From: Bacillota bacterium
GTDB lineage: Bacteria > Bacillota > Clostridia > Lachnospirales > Cellulosilyticaceae
NCBI GenBank assembly: GCA_023436395.1
Contig: JAEZJJ010000033.1
Span: 62,001 to 126,000 of the forward strand
Reading direction: 5' to 3'
DNA length: 64,000 nt
Shown: one piece after another, positions 42,823-52,113 of the stretch
How the letters are laid out: each line of letters begins with the position of its first letter
Position numbering within the stretch: position 1 is the stretch's first letter
Made by a program: the position numbers and the translations under genes
Notes under the pieces: generated by a model
Database searches by the model: none
Told to the model about the DNA's origin: nothing
Seen by the model: the letters and a program-made list of their open reading frames with translations, nothing else

Positions 42823-43923
42823 TTAATAATAAAGTGTATAATGGTGCTGAGATAAAATTTCAGCGGCTAATAATAAATCATTTTTATTAGCAAATAAGAT
42901 TTTAATAACTCCTACATCAAATTCCCTGTCACTCATGACACTAAGGTTTTTAATGTTAATTTGATGTTCACTCAGAGCGGTGGCAATTTTAGCAATGATA
43001 CCAGGTTCATCTTTGGCATCAATATGTAGCGAATATTGCTTGGATAAATCCGTAGAAGGACCTTCGCTAAAAGTATTGCGATAAAGTCTAGCAGTATTAA
43101 AGTAGCTATAGAGTTCATTTTCTGAGTTATTTTCAAGACAATCCAAAAAGCGTTGTAAGATGCCTATATAAGTTTCAAATACCTTTTGAATTTGAAGTTT
43201 ATTGGTTAAACAAATACTTGTCCAAATATCAGCATTAGAAGAAGCGATGCGTGTTAAATCCTTAAAACCACCAGCAGCTAGCGTATGAAGGTAAGAAGAT
43301 TGACCATCATTTTCTTTAACTAGATGAACTAGACTACTGGCGATAATATGAGGTAAGTGGCTAATATTGGCTGTCACATAGTCATGATAAGAGGCAGATA
43401 ACACAAGGGGAATGCCGCCCATACGTTCAATCAGCTTTTGTAATATAAATAAAATAAAATCAGGTGTATCACCTAAAGGTGTAAGCATATAATAAGCATT
43501 TTCAAATAAGTGATCATGAGAAGCACTATAACCAAACTTTTCTGAACCAGTCATAGGATGTCCACCTACATAATAGACACGTTTATTATTTGCTGTAATC
43601 ATAGGTTCTAATTCTTGCATAATATGATATTTTGTACTACCTACGTCTGTTAGAATACAATCATTGGGTAAGTAAGGAAGTAATTCTGATACTACTTCTT
43701 TAATGGTAGTAACGGGTGTACAGACAAATACAACCGTACAGTTAGAAAAACCTGTTTTTAAATCAGTAGACATAAAATCAATCATACCTTCGTTATAAGC
43801 CATATGTAAATCTGAAGTGTTTGTATCATAGCCAATAATATAGCTATTTTGAACATGTACTTTTTTTATTGCTTTGGCAATGGAGCCTCCAATAAGACCG
43901 AGACCAATAATACCTATATGCAT
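42823..43923 (-). CDS. tyrA: Prephenate dehydrogenase with C-terminal ACT domain
   Basis: NAD-linked enzyme of tyrosine synthesis. The dinucleotide motif GIIGLGLIGGSIAKA opens the protein, GGHPMTGSEKFGYS is the prephenate site, and the catalytic His lies in the following segment. Residues about 295-366 form an ACT domain (YSLHIDAKDEPGIIAKIATA), which commonly gives feedback control by tyrosine. AGGAGG precedes the ATG. It is the first gene of the tyrA-aroA operon. Confidence 0.95.
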   Translation of the reverse strand: MHIGIIGLGLIGGSIAKAIKKVHVQNSYIIGYDTNTSDLHMAYNEGMIDFMSTDLKTGFSNCTVVFVCTPVTTIKEVVSELLPYLPNDCILTDVGSTKYHIMQELEPMITANNKRVYYVGGHPMTGSEKFGYSASHDHLFENAYYMLTPLGDTPDFILFILQKLIERMGGIPLVLSASYHDYVTANISHLPHIIASSLVHLVKENDGQSSYLHTLAAGGFKDLTRIASSNADIWTSICLTNKLQIQKVFETYIGILQRFLDCLENNSENELYSYFNTARLYRNTFSEGPSTDLSKQYSLHIDAKDEPGIIAKIATALSEHQINIKNLSVMSDREFDVGVIKILFANKNDLLLAAEILSQHHYTLYY

Positions 43924-44074
43924 GACGAGCCTCCTATAATAGTGAATACCTAAGTGGTATAAATAGTGGAATAAAATTTTACTTATCTAAATATTATATA
44001 TATTTTTATATGGGTTGTATAGTTCAAAAGGAGCTTTTTAGATGGTTGTTCTTATTTTGGATAAAAAAGGAAGT

Positions 44075-44111
44075 GAAAAGGTAGTAGGTATTGGAGTGCA
44101 TGTCTACTACC
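44075..44111 (-). terminator. Terminator of the PPi-type phosphofructokinase gene
   Basis: On the minus strand GGTAGTAG (44111-44104) pairs with CTACTACC (44087-44080), followed by TTTTCA. It lies 11 bases after the stop codon. Confidence 0.7.
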
Positions 44112-44121
44112 TGGAGGGTAT

Positions 44122-45381
44122 TTATTGATTGTCTTTAAAATAGCCTGGGGTAAATAAATGGGCGATATTGCAGTAGTTAGGAATACCTGAAGTAAAGCTT
44201 AATGTGACTTCTCCTTGAATGAGAGGCATTAAATAATCCACAAGTTCCCTTGTTACATCATTTTGAGCATCGTTAATCCATTCTAAAGGAATCATTTTCT
44301 CACCATTTGCAATAGCATGAATATCATATACAAAGATTTCTACTTGATAAGGCTTGTTTTGAAGACGTTTATAACAAACCATCTTAGCAGTTTCACCCTC
44401 AGCACCTAAAGAGGCAGCAGTTTTACCAATCATCACAGCTTCTTCAAGGTCAGTTAAGGAAGCAATATGCCCCCCTGCACGTTGAAGGACATTGAGTTCA
44501 ATAGAGCGTACTTTACAACCGAGCTCTGCTTTGAGTAAATTTTCTAGAGTTTTACCTACGCCACAAAGTTGTTTGTGACCAAATGAGTCCACAGCGCTAC
44601 TTGAAGAAGAAATGTAATGTCCCTCTGAATCCTTAATCCCTTCAGAAACAGCAACAATAACATTTTTTCTTTTTGCCTTAATAGCTTTAATATCTTCAAT
44701 AAAGCGGCCTTTATCAAAGACTGCTTCTGGCAAATAGATGAGATCAGGAGCCATGGAATAACTATTTCGAGCAAGGACCGAAGCAGCAGTAAGCCAGCCT
44801 GCATTTCTTCCCATAATTTCTACAATTGTTACAGAAGGAATATTATAGATATAAGTATCATGAGCAATTTCTAAAAGAGAAGTGGCTACGAATTTTGCAG
44901 CACTTCCAAAACCGGGGGTATGATCTGTGATTGGTAAGTCGTTGTCAATTGTTTTTGGTATACCAATCACATTGATGTCGTAATGATGGGCTTTGGCATA
45001 ATCAGAGAGTTTTAAAACAGTGTCCATTGAATCATTTCCACCAATATAAAAGATAGTTTTTATATCATGAGTTTCAAAGAAATGAAATAAATCACGATAG
45101 ATGACTTCTGAATGTTCACAGGTTGGTAGTTTGAAGCGACAAGAGCCAAGATACATGGAAGGTGTGTGGGTAAGCTGATTAAGTTGTTCTTGGGTTTGAA
45201 ATCTTTCGGATAAGTTTAAGTATTTGCCTTGTAAGAGACCTTCGATGCCATTTACCATGCCATAAACTTTATTATAAAGGTTATTTTCTAAAATACCCTG
45301 TAATACACCACTCAGTGAAGCATTAATAGCAGCAGTAGGACCACCAGATTGTCCAATAATACAATTACCTGTTTTACACAT
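44122..45381 (-). CDS. pfp: Pyrophosphate-type 6-phosphofructokinase
   Basis: Phosphorylates fructose-6-phosphate. At 419 residues it is longer than ATP-type enzymes. GGNDSMDT carries Asp where ATP enzymes have Gly (GGDGS), and IPKTIDNDL carries Lys where they have Gly (PGTID); both are the known signs of PPi use. The motif EIMGRNAGW is intact. The start is ATG at 45381 with AAGGAG upstream. It is a single gene with its own promoter. Confidence 0.9.
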   Translation of the reverse strand: MCKTGNCIIGQSGGPTAAINASLSGVLQGILENNLYNKVYGMVNGIEGLLQGKYLNLSERFQTQEQLNQLTHTPSMYLGSCRFKLPTCEHSEVIYRDLFHFFETHDIKTIFYIGGNDSMDTVLKLSDYAKAHHYDINVIGIPKTIDNDLPITDHTPGFGSAAKFVATSLLEIAHDTYIYNIPSVTIVEIMGRNAGWLTAASVLARNSYSMAPDLIYLPEAVFDKGRFIEDIKAIKAKRKNVIVAVSEGIKDSEGHYISSSSSAVDSFGHKQLCGVGKTLENLLKAELGCKVRSIELNVLQRAGGHIASLTDLEEAVMIGKTAASLGAEGETAKMVCYKRLQNKPYQVEIFVYDIHAIANGEKMIPLEWINDAQNDVTRELVDYLMPLIQGEVTLSFTSGIPNYCNIAHLFTPGYFKDNQ

Positions 45382-45423
45382 TATATGATAACTCCTTTCA
45401 AGAGACCGTAATTTGTCAAAGTA

Positions 45424-45452
45424 ATGATAGCAGAATCATGATTAAACGTCAA
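45424..45452 (-). promoter_or_regulatory. Promoter of the PPi-type phosphofructokinase gene
   Basis: On the minus strand TTGACG (45452-45447), a 17-base spacer and TATCAT (45429-45424). Confidence 0.65.
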
Positions 45453-45495
45453 ACAAAGTATTATTTTCTGGAAAATAAAGGAGTTTAAAAATGGC

Positions 45496-45524
45496 TTGTA
45501 ATAAAATATCTACTTAGGTATAAT
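45496..45524 (+). promoter_or_regulatory. Promoter of the small membrane protein gene
   Basis: TTGTAA (45496-45501), a 17-base spacer and TATAAT (45519-45524). A transcript start near 45531 rules out the in-frame GTG at 45530 as the start codon. Confidence 0.7.
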
Positions 45525-45559
45525 GTTTTGTGCTATATATCAATAATAAGGGGTTAAAA

Positions 45560-45934
45560 ATGAATTTAAATAATAAGACATTAGCAGAAAAATTATATTT
45601 ATTAGCAGGAGTAGCAGCTGTTATTTCCTTATTCTTGCCTTGGGTGGATTTAGGGATTTTATCAGCTAATGGTTTCCAGCAACAAGGTTACTTATTTTTA
45701 GTATTAATGATTTATCCAATTTATACAGTAATAGCTGAAAAAAGTCGTTATAAAATGGTGAGCTTAGGTTGTGGCATTGTAAATACAGTATTTGTATTTA
45801 TATTTATCAACTCCAAGTCTGCGGACTTTTTTGGTGAAACGATAAATGCAGCTGGTATAGGGTTATATGTGATGCTTATTGCTTCTATACTTATGACTAT
45901 AGCTGCAGGAATGGAGTTTAAAGAACAAGCATAA
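45560..45934 (+). CDS. Small four-helix membrane protein of unknown function
   Basis: Protein of 124 residues with four hydrophobic segments (LYLLAGVAAVISLFLPWV, GYLFLVLMIYPIYTVI, LGCGIVNTVFVFIFIN, IGLYVMLIASILMTIAAG). The motif SLFLPWV near the first helix recurs in uncharacterised small bacterial membrane proteins. The ATG at 45560 with AAGGGG six bases upstream is chosen. It stands alone just upstream of the phenylalanine T-box. Confidence 0.6.
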   Translation: MNLNNKTLAEKLYLLAGVAAVISLFLPWVDLGILSANGFQQQGYLFLVLMIYPIYTVIAEKSRYKMVSLGCGIVNTVFVFIFINSKSADFFGETINAAGIGLYVMLIASILMTIAAGMEFKEQA

Positions 45935-45943
45935 GAGAAATAC

Positions 45944-45971
45944 TTGACAAAAATCGGATACCGAGTAAAAT
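45944..45971 (+). promoter_or_regulatory. Promoter of the pheS-pheT operon
   Basis: TTGACA (45944-45949), a 16-base spacer and TAAAAT (45966-45971) precede the T-box leader. Confidence 0.7.
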
Positions 45972-46017
45972 AATAAATAATATATTTATAATATGAAAAG
46001 CAAGGAAAATGCATAGT

Positions 46018-46242
46018 AGAAAGATAAGAACCATTAGAGAGAAGGTATCACCGGCTGCAAGTACCTTTTGGCAATCTTATGTTTTGAATTTCACATTGGA
46101 GCTTTATCTTTGAATAGAAGTAGAAGATAACGGTGGCGACGTTAGAGCCAAATGAGTGTTCATACTATTGAAGTATGAAAATTTGGGTGGTATCGCGGAG
46201 AAAATAGGCTTCGTCCCTTTTGGGACGGAGCTTTTTTATTTT
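46018..46242 (+). promoter_or_regulatory. T-box leader, phenylalanine specifier
   Basis: Senses uncharged tRNA-Phe and controls pheST by antitermination. Stem I is closed by AAAGATAA with TTATCTTT, and the specifier codon TTC (46090-46092) lies in GAATTTCACA. The T-box core TGGGTGGTATCGCGG is at 46184-46198 and base-pairs with tRNA CCA. The terminator AGGCTTCGTCCC/GGGACGGAGCTT with a T run is at 46206-46238. pheS begins 52 bases later. Confidence 0.95.
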
Positions 46243-46293
46243 GCTCTCAGAGACTCCGTACAAACAAAGTGAAAATAAGAAAGGAGTTTTACA

Positions 46294-47313
46294 ATGAAAG
46301 ATAAATTAGAGATGATTAAACACGGTGCAATTGCGAGTATTGAAACTGCCGATAGTCTTCAAGTACTAGAAGAACTGCGTGTACAATACCTTGGTAAAAA
46401 AGGAGAACTTACAGCTGTACTTCGTAATATGAAAGATTTAAGCAATGAAGAAAGACCAATTGTGGGTCAAATTGCCAATGAGGTGAGAGCTGATATTGAA
46501 GCAAGTCTTGCAAGTAAAAAGGTGGCACTAGAAGCTGCTGAGCAAAATAAAAAGCTTCAAGAAGAAGTACTCGATGTGACTATGCCAGGCAAAAAATTAA
46601 AACTTGGTAAAATGCATCCTCTTCAAAAAACTTTAGAAGAGGTACAAAACATCTTTTTAGGTATGGGATATGAAATTGTAGAAGGCCGTGAAATCGAAAC
46701 AGCTTACTATAACTTTGATGCCCTTAATTTAGGAGAAGAGCATCCTGCCCGCGATGAACAAGATACTTTCTATTTTAATAGTGATTTAGTACTTAGAACA
46801 GCCACTTCTCCAGTTCAAGTACACACGATGGAAAGCGAAAGCTTACCAATTCGTATGATCGCACCAGGTCGTGTGTATCGTTCAGATGAAGTGGATGCTA
46901 CACACTCACCTGTATTTAATCAAATTGAAGGACTTGTCATTGATAAAAATATTACTTTTGGTGACCTAAAAGGTGTGCTTGCAGAGTTTGCAAAAGCTTT
47001 ATTTGGAGATAAGGTAGAAGTAAAATTTAGACCACACTACTTCCCATTTACTGAGCCAAGTGCAGAGGTAGATGTTTCTTGCGCCATGTGTGGGGGAAAA
47101 GGATGTAATGTATGTAAAGGTTCAGGTTGGATTGAAATCCTTGGTTGTGGTATGGTGCATCCAAAAGTACTTGAAATGGCAGGGATTGACCCAACAGTCT
47201 ACCAAGGGTTTGCCTTTGGTGTAGGACTTGAGCGTATTACGATGCTTAAATATGATATTAATGACTTAAGATTATTCTACGAAAACGATATTCGTTTCTT
47301 ATCACAATTCTAA
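46294..47313 (+). CDS. pheS: Phenylalanyl-tRNA synthetase alpha subunit
   Basis: Catalytic subunit of 339 residues. An N-terminal coiled coil (residues 1-85) is followed by the class II core. Motif 2 lies in MIAPGRVYRSDEVDATHSP, the Phe-binding region is FRPHYFPFTEPSAEVDV, and motif 3 is GFAFGVGLERITML. Cysteines in CAMCGGKGCNVCKGSGW resemble a zinc knuckle. AAAGGAG precedes the ATG. It is controlled by the upstream T-box. Confidence 0.98.
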   Translation: MKDKLEMIKHGAIASIETADSLQVLEELRVQYLGKKGELTAVLRNMKDLSNEERPIVGQIANEVRADIEASLASKKVALEAAEQNKKLQEEVLDVTMPGKKLKLGKMHPLQKTLEEVQNIFLGMGYEIVEGREIETAYYNFDALNLGEEHPARDEQDTFYFNSDLVLRTATSPVQVHTMESESLPIRMIAPGRVYRSDEVDATHSPVFNQIEGLVIDKNITFGDLKGVLAEFAKALFGDKVEVKFRPHYFPFTEPSAEVDVSCAMCGGKGCNVCKGSGWIEILGCGMVHPKVLEMAGIDPTVYQGFAFGVGLERITMLKYDINDLRLFYENDIRFLSQF

Positions 47314-47336
47314 GGAAGTAGAAAGGAGAAAAATAA

Positions 47337-49763
47337 ATGAATGTACCTATGTCCTGGCTTAAACAATATGTAGATATAGATGTAGATATAAAAACTTTTG
47401 AGGATGCAATGACCATGTCAGGCTCAAAAGTAGAAGCAGTAGAAGAAAGTGGAAAAGAAATTACGAAAGTGGTAGCGGGTAAGATTATTGAAGTAGCGCC
47501 TCATCCAAATGCAGATAAGCTTCGTATTATGCAAGTAGATATTGGAGGAGAAAGACCTCTTCAAATCGTTACAGCAGCAACGAACGTGAATTTAGGGGAT
47601 GTGGTACCTGTTTCTTTAGATGGCGCAACCCTTGCAGGTGGGCTTAAAATTAAAGCAGGTAAACTACGCGGGGAACTTTCAGAAGGAATGTTTTGTTCAG
47701 TAGAAGAACTTGGCTTTAATGAAGAGGATATTGAAGATGCACCACATGATGGGGTATATATCTTCCATAATGACATTGCCCTTGGGTCAGATGTCAAACC
47801 ACACTTTGGGCTTGGTGAACAAGTGGTAGAATACGAAATCACTTCTAATCGTGCAGATTGTTTTAGTATTTTAGGGATTGCTAGAGAAGCTGCAGCAACT
47901 TTTAAGAAGCCTTTTAAATTCCCAGAAATCACTGTAGAGGAAGCTACGGGGAATGCAGAAGAAATGGCTTCTATAACGATTCATAATGATGAGTTATGTC
48001 CACGTTATGCAGCGCGTATTATTAAAAATGTAAAAGTAGGTCCATCTCCTAAATGGCTAAAAGACCGTTTACTTTCAGCAGGGCTACGTCCTATTAATAA
48101 CATTGTAGACATTACAAACTATATGCTTCTTGAATTTGGTCAACCCATGCATGCTTTTGACTATGATAAATTAGCAGGTCATGAAATTCATGTACGTACA
48201 GCCGCGCCAGGTGAAAAGTTTGAAACTTTATTTGAAGAAGAAAAAGTATTAGATGAAACAATGTTAGTCATTGCAGATGCTGAAAAAGCAGTAGCCATTG
48301 CAGGCGTAATGGGTGGCAATAACTCAAAAGTGACAGAGGAAACCACAACGATTCTTTTTGAATGTGCAAACTTCAATGGTTATAGTGTACGTCAAACTTC
48401 TAAGAAATTAAATTTAAGAAGTGACTCTTCTGTGAAGTATACAAAAGGACTTGATCCAAACAATATTACTCTTGCCCTTGAAAGAGCAGCACAACTGATT
48501 AATATGACAGGTGCAGGTGAAGTGGTAAGCGGTAAGATTGATGTCTATCCAAGAAAGAGAGAACCACTTACGATTGCTTATGATGTAGAATGGATTAATC
48601 ATTTCTTAGGGACAAATATCTCTGAAGAAGAAATGGTATCTTACTTTGAAGCTGTTGCTTTCGTAGTAGATCAAGAGGCTAAAAAGGTTACAATTCCTAC
48701 TTTTAGAAGTGATGTGACCATGATGGCTGATTTAGCAGAAGAAGTGGCAAGACTTTATGGTTATAACAAGATTACACCAACATTAGAACGTGCAGAGCCT
48801 ACAAGAGGGGCTAAGACTTTTGAACAAATCACATGTGATACAATCAGAAATGTGATGACAAATCATGGTGTATATGGTGCGCTTAACTACTCTTTTGAAA
48901 GTCCAAAAGTATTTGATAAACTTTGCATTAAAGCAGACAGTCCTTTAAGAGATGCGATGAAGATTACCAATCCATTAGGAGAAGACTTTAGTATCATGCG
49001 TACCACAAGTCTAAATGGTATTTTAACTTCTCTTTCTACTAACTTTAATAGAAGAGTAGAAGAGGCAGCTCTTTATGAAATTGGTAAGATTTATATTAGG
49101 CAACCTATCGTAGAAACTGTGGTAACAGATGTGAAACGTAAGGGAGAAAATCTATTACCAGCAGAAATTAAAAAGCTGACAATTGGTGGCTATGGTAAAG
49201 AAACAGATTTCTTCTCTATGAAAGGTATGATTGAAACTTTAATGAGTGAGCTTCATATCAGCAAAGTAGAGTTTACAAGAAATAGTGAATTAGAATACAT
49301 GCATCCAGGTCGTACAGCAACTGTTCTTATTAATGGGAAAGAGGCTGGATTCTTTGGTGAAATCCATCCACAAGTTGCTAAAAACTATGGTTTAGATACA
49401 AAAGTTTATATGGCAGAATTAGATCTTAAAACAATGCTAGAAGCTATTGAGGTCAATCTGACTTTCAAACCACTTCCTAAGTATCCAGCAACCACAAGAG
49501 ATATTGCGATGCTTGTCACAAAAGAAACATTAGTAGGCGAGCTTGAAAAAGTGATTACACAACGTGGGGGTAAACTTCTTGAAGCAGTAGAACTCTTTGA
49601 CGTTTATGAAGGAGCTCAAATTGAAAAGGGCTATAAATCAGTAGCATTTAAATTAACCTTTAGAGCAGAAGACCGTACACTTACAGATGAAGAAATTCAA
49701 AAAGTAATGAAAAAAATTCTTAATGGTCTAGAAATGAGTTGTGGCGCTAAATTAAGAGATTAA
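47337..49763 (+). CDS. pheT: Phenylalanyl-tRNA synthetase beta subunit
   Basis: Beta subunit of 808 residues. Domains in order are an EMAP/tRNA-binding region (about 40-150, VVAGKIIEVAPHPNADKL), the B3/B4 editing domain (about 205-390), B5 (about 400-475), the class II-like core (about 480-690) and the C-terminal anticodon-binding domain (KPLPKYPATTRDIAML onward). Length is normal. It follows pheS by 23 bases and is followed by a strong terminator. Confidence 0.98.
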   Translation: MNVPMSWLKQYVDIDVDIKTFEDAMTMSGSKVEAVEESGKEITKVVAGKIIEVAPHPNADKLRIMQVDIGGERPLQIVTAATNVNLGDVVPVSLDGATLAGGLKIKAGKLRGELSEGMFCSVEELGFNEEDIEDAPHDGVYIFHNDIALGSDVKPHFGLGEQVVEYEITSNRADCFSILGIAREAAATFKKPFKFPEITVEEATGNAEEMASITIHNDELCPRYAARIIKNVKVGPSPKWLKDRLLSAGLRPINNIVDITNYMLLEFGQPMHAFDYDKLAGHEIHVRTAAPGEKFETLFEEEKVLDETMLVIADAEKAVAIAGVMGGNNSKVTEETTTILFECANFNGYSVRQTSKKLNLRSDSSVKYTKGLDPNNITLALERAAQLINMTGAGEVVSGKIDVYPRKREPLTIAYDVEWINHFLGTNISEEEMVSYFEAVAFVVDQEAKKVTIPTFRSDVTMMADLAEEVARLYGYNKITPTLERAEPTRGAKTFEQITCDTIRNVMTNHGVYGALNYSFESPKVFDKLCIKADSPLRDAMKITNPLGEDFSIMRTTSLNGILTSLSTNFNRRVEEAALYEIGKIYIRQPIVETVVTDVKRKGENLLPAEIKKLTIGGYGKETDFFSMKGMIETLMSELHISKVEFTRNSELEYMHPGRTATVLINGKEAGFFGEIHPQVAKNYGLDTKVYMAELDLKTMLEAIEVNLTFKPLPKYPATTRDIAMLVTKETLVGELEKVITQRGGKLLEAVELFDVYEGAQIEKGYKSVAFKLTFRAEDRTLTDEEIQKVMKKILNGLEMSCGAKLRD

Positions 49764-49793
49764 TCTCATTTAAGATGAAGGAGAAATCTTATT

Positions 49794-49847
49794 ATAAAGG
49801 TGTTATAGTATGGGCTTAAATCCATATTATAATGCCTTTATTTTTTT
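49794..49847 (+). terminator. Terminator of pheST
   Basis: ATAAAGGTGTTATAGTATGG pairs with CCATATTATAATGCCTTTAT around an 8-base loop, followed by TTTTTT. Confidence 0.9.
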
Positions 49848-49971
49848 GCTTTTTTGTATAAATATATTAGCAATTTTTTTGTGTTAACAAGCAATAAATG
49901 ATAAGACAAAAAGATACCTTATTTGTTAGAGTTTAAGGTAAGAAGTATAGAAAATAAAAGGAGTGTGGCGT

Positions 49972-52086
49972 ATGAATAGAGAAGAAGCTAGAAACAAGGC
50001 AAAAGCATTAGTTGCTCAAATGACCATAGAGGAACGTGCAAGTCAGTTAAAATATGATTCTCCAGCTATAAAACGCTTAGGCATACCAGCTTACAATTGG
50101 TGGAACGAAGCGCTGCATGGCGTGGCAAGAGCTGGAGTGGCAACTAGTTTCCCACAAGCCATAGGTATGGCAGCCACTTTTGATGAGGATTTAATTAAGA
50201 AAGTAGCAGAAGTCATTGCAGAAGAAGGAAGGGCAAAATATAACGCCTATAGTGAAGAGGGAGATAGAGATATTTATAAAGGATTAACATTCTGGGCACC
50301 CAATGTAAATATTTTTAGAGATCCAAGATGGGGGAGAGGACATGAAACTTATGGAGAAGACCCTTATTTAACTAGTCGTTTAGGTGTTGCCTTTGTTAAG
50401 GGCTTACAAGGAGAAGGTGAAGTGCTTAAAGCGGCTGCTTGTGCCAAACATTTTGCGGTACATTCAGGGCCAGAAGCAGATAGACATCACTTTGATGCAA
50501 GAGTAGGACAGAAGGATTTATGGGAAACTTACTTACCTGCTTTTGAAGCTTTGGTAAAAGAAGGTGAAGTTGAAGCTGTCATGGGGGCTTATAATCGCAC
50601 AAATGGAGAGCCTTGTTGTGGTAGTCCAACACTGATGAAAACTATCTTAAGAGAGAAGTGGGGTTTTAAGGGTCATTATGTTTCAGATTGTTGGGCAATT
50701 AAAGATTTTCATGAAAATCATGGGGTAACGAGTACCCCTCAAGAATCTGCGGCACTTGCGCTTAAATCAGGTTGTGATTTGAATTGTGGAAATATCTACC
50801 TACATATTTTAATGGCTTATCAAAATGGGCTAGTGACAGAAGAAGAAATCACAACAGCAACAGAAAGATTGTTTACGACCCGTTATTTACTTGGTTTATT
50901 TGAAGGATCAGAATATGATGCCATTCCTTATGGAGTGGTGGAATCTCAATCTCACCTTTGTGTGGCAGATGAGGTAACGGCTAAAAGTATTGTTTTACTT
51001 AAAAATAATGGCATATTGCCATTACGTAAAGAAAATATTAAGACCATAGGTGTAGTAGGCCCAAATGCCAATAGTAGAAGTGCCTTAATTGGAAACTATC
51101 ATGGTACCTCATCGGAGTATATTACGATTTTAGAAGGATTACAAAGAGAATTAGGAGATGGAGTCCGTGTTCTTTATTCAGAAGGTAGTCATCTATTTGC
51201 TGACCGTGTAGAACCTCTGGCTTATCAAAAGGATCGTTTATCAGAAGCTAGAATTGTTGCTAAACATAGTGATGTTGTGATTGTATGCGTAGGCTTAGAT
51301 GAAAGTCTAGAAGGAGAAGAAGGAGATACAGGGAATGCTTATGCATCTGGGGATAAGAGGGATTTGGCACTTCCTGAGTCACAACAAGAACTTATAGAAG
51401 AGATGGCAAAGATGGGAAAACCAGTTATTTTATGCTTGAGTGCAGGAAGTGCTATTGACCTGCAATATGCAGATGCTCATTATGATGCAGTCCTTCAAAC
51501 ATGGTACCCAGGAGCAAGAGGAGGCAGAGTAGTTGCAAAGGTACTTTTAGGAGATATTGTACCTTCTGGTAAATTACCAGTTACATTTTATAGAGATTTA
51601 TCTGGGCTTCCTGCTTTTGATGACTATAGTATGAAAGGTAGAACTTATCGCTATATGCAGGAAGAGGCACTTTACCCATTTGGATATGGTTTAACTTATG
51701 GTAAATGCCATATACAAGAAGTGAGCTATGAGGAAAACTATATGAGAGTAGTTGTACATAATGAAGAAGGATTTCCTTTAGAAGAAGTGGTGCAACTTTA
51801 TGTTAAAAATCTAAAATCTGAATTTGCTGTGCCTAACTATAGTTTATGCGGCTTTAAAAGGGTGAGTTTAGAAGCAAGAGAAACCAAAGAAATTCTTGTT
51901 AATATAGCACCTAATGCTTTGAAAGTAGTGAATGAACAAGGTGAATGGATAAAAGATGGTAGCATCTTTAAATTCTATATTGGATTTGGACAACCTGATG
52001 AACGTACTTATGCTTTGACAGGTATAAAATCAGAGGAAGTAGTCGTTGAATTCTCAAGCCAATGGGAAAATTTTAAACCATATTAA
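49972..52086 (+). CDS. Glycoside hydrolase family 3 beta-xylosidase/glucosidase
   Basis: Protein of 704 residues without a signal peptide, so it acts inside the cell on imported oligosaccharides. The catalytic domain opens with YNWWNEALHGVARAG, carries KHFAVHSGPEADRHHFDA in the substrate site and the nucleophile Asp in YVSDCWAI. The GH3 C-terminal sandwich and a fibronectin-like end (YPFGYGLTY onward) follow. The NWWNEALHG form is seen in beta-xylosidase-like members. The ATG at 49972 is preferred over the GTG at 49963. First gene of the cluster. Confidence 0.93.
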   Translation: MNREEARNKAKALVAQMTIEERASQLKYDSPAIKRLGIPAYNWWNEALHGVARAGVATSFPQAIGMAATFDEDLIKKVAEVIAEEGRAKYNAYSEEGDRDIYKGLTFWAPNVNIFRDPRWGRGHETYGEDPYLTSRLGVAFVKGLQGEGEVLKAAACAKHFAVHSGPEADRHHFDARVGQKDLWETYLPAFEALVKEGEVEAVMGAYNRTNGEPCCGSPTLMKTILREKWGFKGHYVSDCWAIKDFHENHGVTSTPQESAALALKSGCDLNCGNIYLHILMAYQNGLVTEEEITTATERLFTTRYLLGLFEGSEYDAIPYGVVESQSHLCVADEVTAKSIVLLKNNGILPLRKENIKTIGVVGPNANSRSALIGNYHGTSSEYITILEGLQRELGDGVRVLYSEGSHLFADRVEPLAYQKDRLSEARIVAKHSDVVIVCVGLDESLEGEEGDTGNAYASGDKRDLALPESQQELIEEMAKMGKPVILCLSAGSAIDLQYADAHYDAVLQTWYPGARGGRVVAKVLLGDIVPSGKLPVTFYRDLSGLPAFDDYSMKGRTYRYMQEEALYPFGYGLTYGKCHIQEVSYEENYMRVVVHNEEGFPLEEVVQLYVKNLKSEFAVPNYSLCGFKRVSLEARETKEILVNIAPNALKVVNEQGEWIKDGSIFKFYIGFGQPDERTYALTGIKSEEVVVEFSSQWENFKPY

Positions 52087-52113
52087 TAAGTTTAAATTTG
52101 AGTGAGGTAGATT